DNA from: PUPG01 sp031323845
Lineage (GTDB): Bacteria; Bacteroidota; Bacteroidia; Bacteroidales; UBA7960
Length of the DNA stretch: 50,209 nt
Reading direction: 5' to 3'
Assembly: GCA_031323845.1 (NCBI GenBank)
Contig: JAVIYP010000015.1
Span: 1-50,209, forward strand
The notes beneath the pieces are model-generated. The model saw only the letters and a list, made by a program, of their open reading frames with translations. It searched no databases and had not been told where the DNA came from. The position numbers and the translations under genes are program-made. This document shows positions 44,120-50,209 of the stretch, piece by piece (the first letter of the stretch is position 1; the number at the start of each line of letters is the position of its first letter).

Positions 44120-46543
44120 TCAGAATTTGTAATTAAGGGTCAGTGACGGTATCATTGGGAACAGCGACAGCTGTTTGAGCTGTCGTTCGTTTTGGTACCC
44201 GTATTCGACAAAATAGAAAAACGGATTTTTCCTGTTGTACAGGTTATATACATTTAGCTCAATGCTCCGCTCCACGCCCGGCCCGAACAGCCTGCTGCTG
44301 CCTTTTGAGGCCAGCCCAATATCGAAACGGTGGTAGGCCGCTGCCCTGAAACTGTTTTTGTTTTCATAATCATGCACATATTGCCACGGATACAGCATAA
44401 AGGGCGTATGTTCGTTTCGGAAGTTTTCGTCAAAATGGTAATAATAATCTATGCCAAACGGATTGTGTGTCACCATGGCATATTCGCCAATGGGAAGCGA
44501 CAGGGCATTGCCCGTGGAATACACCCAGCTGGCGGATAACGTCAGGTCGGGACGCATTTCGTAAATGGCCACAACGGAAAAGTCGTGCCGGCGGTCATAC
44601 CGTGCCCAGAATTTGTTTCCATTGTTGATCTCATCAAACTGCAGCTGTGTCCACGACAGGGTATAACCCATCCATCCGCTGAGGGCCCCGGTTTTTTTCT
44701 GGAGAAAAACCTCGATGCCGTATGCCCAGGCCTGCCCGGAGGTGATGTTGTCCTCCCAGCTGAATTGTCCGGCATCGGAAGGGTCTCCTATCAGCAGAAA
44801 GGAAGCGCCTTCGCGGTAACCGATCGTGTTGTTGGATTTCTTATAATATCCTTCTATGGATAGTTCGAGAAACCTGTCGATAAAATCTTTTGAGAAGCCA
44901 CTGGCCACCTGCCAGCTCGATTGGGGCTTGATGTTGGCAGTGGTGGGGATCCATAAGTCTGTCGGCAGGCCGATACCGGTGGTGCTGAGCAGATGAACGT
45001 ACTGGTTCATGGAGGCAAAGGATGCCTTGTAGGAAAGGTCGGGAAGGATGAACACAAGTAAGGAGAACCGGGGCTCAGGCTTCAGGTAATGCTTGTTTTC
45101 GTGAACGAAATGACTCAGTCTGAAACCGGGGTTGATTTTTACATAGTTGCCGAGTCTTATTTCATCCTCTATGTATATACCGGATTCCAGTGTGTTTATG
45201 TTCTGAATCTCCTGGATAAACTCCTGTGCGTAATCATCCTTTAACACAAATGCACTGGGTGTAAAGCGGTGATGTATGCTTTGTATTCCGGCCCTGACCA
45301 TGTGGTTGGGTGAAGGATGCCAGCTCAGGTCATGTTTAATCCCAAGGTCGGTTATTCCGGATGAATACGACAACCTGAACCAATCTCCTGCATACTTTTC
45401 TTTAACATAAATGCGCAGCGTATAGTCGCTGTAAACAAAGGAGGTGTTGGTGAATACCCTGTCGCTGACCAGGTGGTTCCACCTGAGGGTAGCCGTGGCA
45501 TTCTGCCAGTACAATCCTCCTTCTTCGCTGAAACTGGTGCCGTCATTGAAGCGGAAGAAGAACTTGTCGCGACCGAAATATCCGCTGGCATACAGTTTGT
45601 TTTTACGGTTAAGATCGTAGTGCGCTTTGGCATTCAGGTCGTAAAAGAAATAGCCGCCCCGCTCTTCTTTGGGCATCAGAGGCAGGAGCAGCAGGTCAAT
45701 ATAGGTGCGTCTGCCTGAAAGCAGAAAGGATGCTTTATCCTTTACGATGGGGCCTTCAAGCGTCAGCCGGCTTGCAATGACGCCTATGCCTGCCTCGCCC
45801 TGAAACTTTTCCTTGCTGCCATCTTTCATGCTGATATCCAGAACCGACGAGAGGCGGCCTCCGAAACGCGCAGGGAAGCCTCCTTTATACAGCTGTACGC
45901 TTTTTATGGCGTCACCGTTGAAGATGGAAAAGAAGCCAAACAGATGACTTGCGTTGTAAACGATGGCATCGTCGAGTATGATCAGGTTCTGGTCGGGACC
46001 GCCGCCACGGACATAAAAGCCGCTGCTGCCTTCCTGTCCTGACTGAACCCCAGGCAGCAGCTGAATCAGTTTAAACACATCCTTTTCACCAAAAAGTGCG
46101 GGAACCGCCCTGATCTGGCTAACCGGCAGGTCAATGCGCGACATTTGAACCGAGCGGCTGATTCGCTCCACGTAATCCGCCTGGACTTCTGCACCCGTAA
46201 TTTCCAGAGAAACGGGGATGAGCTCAATATCCAGTTCAACATTTTTATCAAGATCAAGGGTGACGGCTACAGGCTGATATCCAACGTAACTGAAAATAAT
46301 TTCAACGGATCCGGCTGGTAACGTGAGTGAATAGAAACCGTAATTGTTGCTTACCGTTCCCTGGTTGAATGACCTGACAAACACCGTGGCACCGATCAGT
46401 GTTTCGCGACTTCCCTGTTCGTAAATAAATCCGCTGACCGTATGTCGTTTTGCCGGGTCCTGATTTGCTTCGGCTGATAAGCATAACGGACAACAGAACA
46501 AAACAAGCATCATCCACGGACGCAACAGCCGGATCGCTCTCAT
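44120..46543 (-). CDS. TonB-dependent receptor with carboxypeptidase-regulatory-like domain
   Basis: This 807-residue outer-membrane transporter has a signal peptide (1 to about 25), then a beta-sandwich domain (about 33-115, VSGFIYEQGSRETLIGATVF, GFYSLTLPAG). The plug (about 130-250) contains LIQLLPGVQSGQEGSSGFYV and the following RGGGPDQNLIILDDAIVYN. A 22-strand barrel makes up the remainder, ending LTLNYKF with the usual terminal aromatic. It is not a SusC by length. The partner is the DUF4249 lipoprotein 6 bp downstream. The substrate is unknown. A Trp-codon leader and a terminator precede it. Confidence 0.93.
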   Translation of the reverse strand: MRAIRLLRPWMMLVLFCCPLCLSAEANQDPAKRHTVSGFIYEQGSRETLIGATVFVRSFNQGTVSNNYGFYSLTLPAGSVEIIFSYVGYQPVAVTLDLDKNVELDIELIPVSLEITGAEVQADYVERISRSVQMSRIDLPVSQIRAVPALFGEKDVFKLIQLLPGVQSGQEGSSGFYVRGGGPDQNLIILDDAIVYNASHLFGFFSIFNGDAIKSVQLYKGGFPARFGGRLSSVLDISMKDGSKEKFQGEAGIGVIASRLTLEGPIVKDKASFLLSGRRTYIDLLLLPLMPKEERGGYFFYDLNAKAHYDLNRKNKLYASGYFGRDKFFFRFNDGTSFSEEGGLYWQNATATLRWNHLVSDRVFTNTSFVYSDYTLRIYVKEKYAGDWFRLSYSSGITDLGIKHDLSWHPSPNHMVRAGIQSIHHRFTPSAFVLKDDYAQEFIQEIQNINTLESGIYIEDEIRLGNYVKINPGFRLSHFVHENKHYLKPEPRFSLLVFILPDLSYKASFASMNQYVHLLSTTGIGLPTDLWIPTTANIKPQSSWQVASGFSKDFIDRFLELSIEGYYKKSNNTIGYREGASFLLIGDPSDAGQFSWEDNITSGQAWAYGIEVFLQKKTGALSGWMGYTLSWTQLQFDEINNGNKFWARYDRRHDFSVVAIYEMRPDLTLSASWVYSTGNALSLPIGEYAMVTHNPFGIDYYYHFDENFRNEHTPFMLYPWQYVHDYENKNSFRAAAYHRFDIGLASKGSSRLFGPGVERSIELNVYNLYNRKNPFFYFVEYGYQNERQLKQLSLFPMIPSLTLNYKF

Positions 46544-46564
46544 GATTGGGGTGAATATGACCAG

Positions 46565-46666
46565 TCAATAACGTTTAAAAGAAGCAGAATGATATACAGC
46601 GACAAAAAAACCCCGGAACAGGGATATGCTCCGGGGCCACCAATCAACTAACCAAAACAACAACAT
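46565..46666 (-). CDS. putative leader peptide with three Trp codons
   Basis: A 33-codon frame starts at the ATG at 46666 with MLLFWLVDWWPRS. Its TGG codons are at 46652-46654, 46640-46642 and 46637-46639, the last abutting the terminator stem. It reads on through the hairpin and stops 22 bp before the receptor start. This is a proposal only; no ribosome site is strong and the frame could be chance. Confidence 0.35.
   Translation of the reverse strand: MLLFWLVDWWPRSISLFRGFFVAVYHSASFKRY
46604..46636 (-). terminator. intrinsic terminator in the receptor leader, candidate attenuator
   Basis: Minus-strand CCCCGGA (46636-46630) and TCCGGGG (46617-46611) form a 7-bp G+C stem with a 12-nt loop, followed by seven T. 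No minus-strand gene lies upstream to be ended, so it probably acts in the 5' leader of the receptor operon. Confidence 0.72.
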
Positions 46667-47000
46667 GAAAAGTATGAAAAAACCAAAATAAGTTTTTGTA
46701 AATTTCTCTGTAAAGATAACCAAAAAATCAACGTTTTGTTTTATAAATAACAAAAAAAATGCATAAAAAGTGTTAATTGGGCACTATTTAAAACCTGCTC
46801 TGATTCAATTAATTAATGATGCCAGGCAGGGAAGGCCGGGAAACTGCCGCCGGTCTGTTTGCAAACACAGCCGGTGCAGGCTTTCCGGAGCAAACCCCGG
46901 TAATGCCGGATGCATGGCTTTTGCGCAAATATGCGAATTTGACCGGCCCGGTATGGACACTTCACAGGAAACTATTACTTTTGCAAAAAAACTCAAAACT
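46667..47000. other. intergenic region between the receptor leader and ribE
   Basis: This spacer has an AT-rich left part and a G+C-rich right part with an imperfect hairpin at 46850-46874 and other short inverted arms. The ribE promoter is at 46952-46983. I looked for a flavin riboswitch and saw no convincing one. Confidence 0.5.
46952..46983 (+). promoter_or_regulatory. promoter of ribE
   Basis: TACTTTTG at 46976-46983 is an exact -7 box. Twenty bp upstream is TATG in place of TTTG. The leader would be about 10 nt. Confidence 0.42.
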
Positions 47001-47609
47001 ATGTTTACTGGAATTGTTGAAACAACCGGCAGGGTTGTAAAGATTGAAAAAGATCGTGGTAATATCCATGTTACCATCGAAACACCTATTGCTCCCGAAT
47101 TAAAGGTTGATCAAAGCATTGCGCATGACGGTGTATGCCTGACGACTGTGCATGTTGACCGGGAACGCCGGCAGTATAAGGTTACTGCCATTCAGGAAAC
47201 CCTTGACAAGACGAACATGCGCAGCTGGAACGTCGGCTATGAGGTAAACCTCGAACGCTGCATGCGTATTGACGGCCGCCTCGACGGTCATATTGTACAG
47301 GGCCATGTTGACCAGTGCGCAGTATGTACCAGGGTGGAAGAACTCGACGGCAGCTGGAAGTTTTATTTTGAATACGATCCGGGTCCGAAAAACATTACGG
47401 TGGAAAAAGGGTCCATCTCTGTCAACGGGGTCAGCCTGACTGTCGTTGATTCTGAGCCTAACATGTTTTCCGTTGCCATCATACCTTACACTTATGAAGT
47501 GACAAATTTTCGCAACTTCAGGAAGGGAAGCCTTGTTAATCTTGAGTTTGATGTCATCGGTAAATATGTGGCCAGGTTGCTTGAGTTACATTTTGACGCC
47601 AGGAAATGA
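47001..47609 (+). CDS. ribE: riboflavin synthase alpha subunit
   Basis: This enzyme dismutates two 6,7-dimethyl-8-ribityllumazines to riboflavin. From the ATG at 47001 it is 202 residues, the family length. It has the start MFTGIVETTGRV and two homologous barrels: the first has SIAHDGVCLTTVHVD, and the second has GHIVQGHVD then SISVNGVSLTVVD. No other riboflavin gene is near, so it stands alone as in many Bacteroidota. In-frame upstream extension to 46770 is probably not translated. Confidence 0.95.
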   Translation: MFTGIVETTGRVVKIEKDRGNIHVTIETPIAPELKVDQSIAHDGVCLTTVHVDRERRQYKVTAIQETLDKTNMRSWNVGYEVNLERCMRIDGRLDGHIVQGHVDQCAVCTRVEELDGSWKFYFEYDPGPKNITVEKGSISVNGVSLTVVDSEPNMFSVAIIPYTYEVTNFRNFRKGSLVNLEFDVIGKYVARLLELHFDARK

Positions 47610-47721
47610 ATATCCTCCGGACAACCTACCGGGGTATACAGGCTGTTTCTTTACCTGCTGACCTGCCTGACGGCGTTTACCCGTCTGTCGTTTCAAAATA
47701 AAAACCAAAAGACCGCAAAAC

Positions 47722-48153
47722 ATGAAACACAAAGTGAGTACTTCCTGGAAGGGAGCTATGCAGTTTGAGGCCGATGTCGCCGGGCACAAATTGTTGATGG
47801 ATGCACCTGCTGAGGCAGGCGGTAAAAACAAGGGGCCAAGGCCGAAACCACTGATGATGGCGTCGCTGGCAGGGTGCACCGGTATGGATGTTGTTGCGAT
47901 GTTAAAGAAAATGCGCGTGGAACTGGATGGATTTGCCATTCATATTGAAGGAGACCTGACCGATGATCCCCCAAAGCATTACACAAAGATGCATGTGGTT
48001 TATGAGTTTAGCGGAAAAGATCTTCCTTTAAAGAAGCTTGAAAAAGCCGTTGACATGTCGCGCGAAAAATATTGCGGTGTTTCCTATTCCTACAAAAAGG
48101 CGATGGAAATAAGCTATGAGATCAGGATCATAGACACCGGTGAATCCTCATGA
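47722..48153 (+). CDS. OsmC/Ohr family peroxiredoxin-like protein
   Basis: This 143-residue protein of the OsmC fold has two conserved Cys in LAGCTGMDVVAML and SREKYCGVSYS, the peroxidatic and resolving positions of the family. It would reduce organic hydroperoxides or be a general stress protein. The start MKHKVSTSWKG is typical of the YhfA-like branch, whose function is less certain than Ohr. It lies 112 bp after ribE on the same strand. Confidence 0.9.
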   Translation: MKHKVSTSWKGAMQFEADVAGHKLLMDAPAEAGGKNKGPRPKPLMMASLAGCTGMDVVAMLKKMRVELDGFAIHIEGDLTDDPPKHYTKMHVVYEFSGKDLPLKKLEKAVDMSREKYCGVSYSYKKAMEISYEIRIIDTGESS

Positions 48154-48231
48154 TCCAATAAGCAGTCTTGCTGTTCCGTCGCTGCCTCCGGCAGGTTGGC
48201 GGGACCAGGAATTGCTTCAACAAGAAAAGAG

Positions 48232-48651
48232 ATGAAAGTCCTCATTATTAACGGCCCAAACCTGAACCTGCTGGGAAAACGAGAACCCGGGCTGTACGGA
48301 AACCTGGGCTTTGACGAGGTGTTGTCGGACCTGCGCCAGCGTTATCCCGGGGTGCATATTGATTATTTTCAAAGCAACATTGAGGGTGAGCTGATTGACT
48401 GTATTCAAAGTGCTGATGGAAAGTACGAGGGCGTTATCCTCAATGCGGGTGCCTACACACATACATCGCTGGCCCTCGGTGATGCGGTGAAGGCTGTTGA
48501 AGTGCCTGTTATAGAAGTGCACATAAGCAACATTTTGGCCAGGGAACATTTCCGGCACATCTCCTATATTGCGCCTTACTGCAAGGGTCTTATTTCCGGA
48601 CTGGGCACTGAGGGTTACAGGCTGGCCCTGGAGGCTTTGAAGTCCAGTTGA
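48232..48651 (+). CDS. aroQ: 3-dehydroquinate dehydratase, type II
   Basis: This is the third step of the shikimate pathway. The 139-residue dodecameric enzyme has the N-terminal LIINGPNLNLLGKREPGLYG with the catalytic Tyr region, the QSNIEGELIDCIQ loop, LNAGAYTHTSLALGDAV and the EVHISNILAREHFRH segment with the catalytic His. The ATG at 48232 was chosen over an unlikely TTG at 48196. Its last 37 bp overlap the 3' end of the opposing glycosyltransferase gene. Confidence 0.95.
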   Translation: MKVLIINGPNLNLLGKREPGLYGNLGFDEVLSDLRQRYPGVHIDYFQSNIEGELIDCIQSADGKYEGVILNAGAYTHTSLALGDAVKAVEVPVIEVHISNILAREHFRHISYIAPYCKGLISGLGTEGYRLALEALKSS

Positions 48652-49649
48652 GAAAATCTGCGCTTCCGGCAAATAAAATAAGCTTTGACGATACTTTTTT
48701 TGCAGATGAGACCGGGTAGTTTCTGCTGCCGGCCGGTTGTTTGTTTGCGCAAGGCAGACACACGGGTCAGAAACGCCAGGTGTGCCTTGTAAACGGCCAG
48801 CCAGTCTCCCGGGCTCCCCTGGATCAGGAATTTCATGGAGGCCAGGATGTCCAGAAGCAAACGCAAAACGATCCGGAGAAAAAATCCGCGGGATGGCAGG
48901 TTTTTAGCCAGCATAAAAAGGCTGTTGCGGAAGTTGTAATACGTCTTTCGCGGGTTCGACTTTGGTAGTGAGCCTCCTCCCAGATGGTACACCACAGATG
49001 GTGGGCAAAAAACAACCTTATAGCCCATGTTTTGTATCCGCCAGCAAAGGTCTATTTCTTCCATGTGAGCAAAAAAGTCTTCATCAAACCCTCCGGCTTT
49101 CCAGAACACCTCCGACCTGATAAACAATGCCGCACCACTGGCCCAGAATATTTCGGCGGCATCATCATACTGGCCGTTGTCTTTTTCCAGGGTGTTGAAG
49201 ATGCGGCCCCTGCAAAAAGGGTAACCGAGTACATCCAGGAAACCGCCGCCGGCACCGGCGTATTCAAAATATTCCCTGTTGTTCAGCGAGCGTATTTTGG
49301 GTTGCAGTGCAGCAACGTGTGGATTGTCTTTAAGATATCGCAAGGCAGGTTCAATCCAGCCGGGGGAGACCTCCATGTCGGAATTCAGCAGCACATAAAC
49401 GTCAGCATCCACCTCCTTTAACGCCCTGTTGTAACCACCTGTGTAGCCATAATTTTCAGGCATTGCGATCAGGCGAATTTCCGGATGGTACTTCTTTAAA
49501 TACGAGACGGAATCGTCGTGAGAACCGTTATCGGCAACAATGAGCTCGCAGCCTATTGGCAAATGTGCTATGATGCCGGGTAAAAACCGTTCAAGAAGAT
49601 GTCTTCCGTTCCAGTTCAGGAGAACCACTGCTGTACGATATTTATCCAT
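48615..49649 (-). CDS. family 2 glycosyltransferase (rhamnosyltransferase-like)
   Basis: This 344-residue soluble GT2 has the GT-A start VVLLNWNGRHLLERFLPG, the sugar-nucleotide pocket IVADNGSHDDSV, the DxD-like LLNSDMEVSPGW, WASGAALFIRSEVF, and DEDFFAHMEEIDLCWR. C-terminal helices (about 260-300) may touch the membrane. It resembles WbbL-type enzymes that extend surface polysaccharides. No polysaccharide operon is in the window. The C-terminal 13 codons are antisense to the end of aroQ. Confidence 0.9.
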   Translation of the reverse strand: MDKYRTAVVLLNWNGRHLLERFLPGIIAHLPIGCELIVADNGSHDDSVSYLKKYHPEIRLIAMPENYGYTGGYNRALKEVDADVYVLLNSDMEVSPGWIEPALRYLKDNPHVAALQPKIRSLNNREYFEYAGAGGGFLDVLGYPFCRGRIFNTLEKDNGQYDDAAEIFWASGAALFIRSEVFWKAGGFDEDFFAHMEEIDLCWRIQNMGYKVVFCPPSVVYHLGGGSLPKSNPRKTYYNFRNSLFMLAKNLPSRGFFLRIVLRLLLDILASMKFLIQGSPGDWLAVYKAHLAFLTRVSALRKQTTGRQQKLPGLICKKSIVKAYFICRKRRFSQLDFKASRASL

Positions 49650-49782
49650 GGTAAACGATGCTTCAGTTATGCTGACGATCGATGTGCTGCAACAGCATTT
49701 TTGGCAAACGAAAGATTATCCTTTGCTTATCCTTCGCCAAAGTTACTTTTTTTGCAGCAACCCGTCTCTAATACTTGTGGTT

Positions 49783-49815
49783 TTGTTCCGTGGATTATTA
49801 TTTTTTGTACTTTTG
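49783..49815 (+). promoter_or_regulatory. promoter of tRNA-Ser
   Basis: TTG at 49783-49785, a 22-bp spacer, then TACTTTTG at 49808-49815, five bases before the tRNA. Confidence 0.45.
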
Positions 49816-49819
49816 CGCC

Positions 49820-49906
49820 GGAGAGATGGCAGAGTGGTCGATTGCGGCGGTCTTGAAAACCGTTGAGGTGTAACAGCCTCCGGGGGTTCGAATCCCTCTC
49901 TCTCCG
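49820..49906 (+). tRNA. tRNA-Ser (anticodon UGA)
   Basis: This 87-nt class II tRNA folds fully. The acceptor is GGAGAGA with TCTCTCC, and the discriminator is G at 49906. The anticodon loop is CTTGAAA with stem GCGGT/ACCGT, and the variable arm is GAGG/CCTC. The T arm is GGGGG-TTCGAAT-CCCTC. The CCA is not encoded; CAA follows. Confidence 0.96.
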
Positions 49907-50038
49907 CAACATAACAGGTTTTGTAGCCATGAAATGGCGTTACACAGCAACCCCTCCGCCCCAAAAGCTTGCTTTTAATGGGCGGAGGGGTTGCTGTGTA
50001 TAGTGCTTTTATAAGCACCACAAAACCTGTTATGTTGC
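49906..50038. repeat. nested inverted-repeat element beside tRNA-Ser
   Basis: The outer arms GCAACATAACAGGTTTTGT (49906-49924) and their exact complement (50020-50038) enclose three hairpins: GCCAT/ATGGC (49926-49938), a perfect 21-bp stem (49941-49961 with 49980-50000), and GTGCTT/AAGCAC (50003-50018). The outer arm begins on the discriminator base of the tRNA. The 18-nt central loop is itself AAAAGC-TT-GCTTTT-like. Confidence 0.85.
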
Positions 50039-50209
50039 TGCCTCCCCCATGGGATCAACGCAGTTAATCCCAATCCCTCTTTCTCCGCCCCAAAAGCTTG
50101 CTTTTAATGGGCGGAGGGGTTGCTGTGTATAGTGCTTTTATAAGCACCACAAAACCTGTTATGTTGCTGCCTCCCCCATGGGATCAACGCAGTTAATCCC
50201 AATCCCTCT
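49954..50209 (+). repeat. 129-bp tandem repeat, cut by the window end
   Basis: Copy A is 49954-50082 and copy B begins at 50083. The 127 bases present of copy B are identical to copy A. Each unit ends with a tRNA-3'-like stretch, AATCCCTCTTTCTCCGC at 50072-50088, beside the true tRNA end AATCCCTCTCTCTCCGC. The copy number is unknown because the window ends here. Confidence 0.9.

Noticed and set aside
46770..47000. N-terminal extension of riboflavin synthase
   Set aside because: The family begins at MFTGIVE (47001), a -7 box lies just before it at 46976, and the extension has no recognisable domain.
46756..47000. Possible FMN riboswitch upstream of ribE
   Set aside because: There are G+C-rich arms, but I could not place the conserved RFN core sequences, and the likely promoter lies downstream of the hairpins.
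49743..50021. Minus-strand frame containing EREGFEPPEAVTPQRFSRPP
   Set aside because: This runs antisense through tRNA-Ser and is a well-known spurious protein call produced by serine tRNA genes.
49906..50209. Integron attC-like or retron-like structure near the tRNA
   Set aside because: The arms do not carry the RYYYAAC/GTTRRRY attC boxes, and no integrase or reverse transcriptase is in the window.

Overview
The window is chromosomal DNA from a member of the Bacteroidota, most likely of the Bacteroidales/Marinilabiliales side of the phylum. The support is: promoter boxes of the TTTG-N20-TAnnTTTG type, few clear Shine-Dalgarno sites, a DUF4271-hemD-rnpA-yidD-ctp gene order, a paired DUF4249 lipoprotein and carboxypeptidase-regulatory-domain TonB receptor, a BT_3928-type DoxX protein and a three-gene sdh/frd operon. 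Nearly all the sequence is ordinary, vertically inherited-looking core metabolism. I see no prophage, transposase, CRISPR array or obvious defence island.

Layout. 0.2-5.6 kb: a complete tripartite RND efflux operon (adaptor, HAE1 pump, TolC-like channel). 5.7-8.0 kb (minus): cysS and a patatin-like lipase. 8.3-10.2 kb: a small orphan secreted protein and a radical SAM protein of the PflX/COG1313 type that carries a twin-arginine signal. 10.2-11.0 kb: a non-coding spacer with a 134-bp tandem repeat that contains strong hairpins. 11.0-14.4 kb: a dihydroorotate-dehydrogenase-like protein convergent with ackA and pta (acetyl-CoA to acetate). 14.6-17.0 kb: DUF4271, hemD, rnpA, yidD. 17.4-22.8 kb: ctp protease, ABC-F ATPase, aspS. 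23.0-27.3 kb (minus): a membrane protein, an S9 peptidase and a TPR protein.

27.3-35.6 kb is a carotenoid locus: glycosyltransferase, acyltransferase, CruF hydratase and CrtD-type desaturase on the minus strand; CrtI, CrtB and TadA on the plus strand. A DUF1460 amidase-like gene lies among them. No lycopene cyclase or GGPP synthase is present, so the set best fits a hydroxylated, glycosylated and acylated acyclic carotenoid unless a cyclase is encoded elsewhere. 35.7-41.3 kb (minus): a DoxX/DUF1573 pair, an ArsR-type regulator with a self-operator-like palindrome inside its promoter, and the sdhCAB/frdCAB operon. 41.7-49.6 kb: pepP, the DUF4249/TonB pair behind a possible attenuator, ribE, an OsmC-family gene, aroQ and a glycosyltransferase. 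The window ends with tRNA-Ser(UGA), followed at once by a nested inverted-repeat element and a 129-bp tandem repeat that runs off the end.

The observations most worth a second look are the structured repeat beside tRNA-Ser, the Trp-codon leader plus terminator ahead of the TonB receptor, the Tat-tagged radical SAM protein, the 134-bp hairpin repeats, and the carotenoid tailoring set. None of these is proven to be a new system. The last 127 bases repeat exactly, which is also what a k=127 assembly-graph break looks like.
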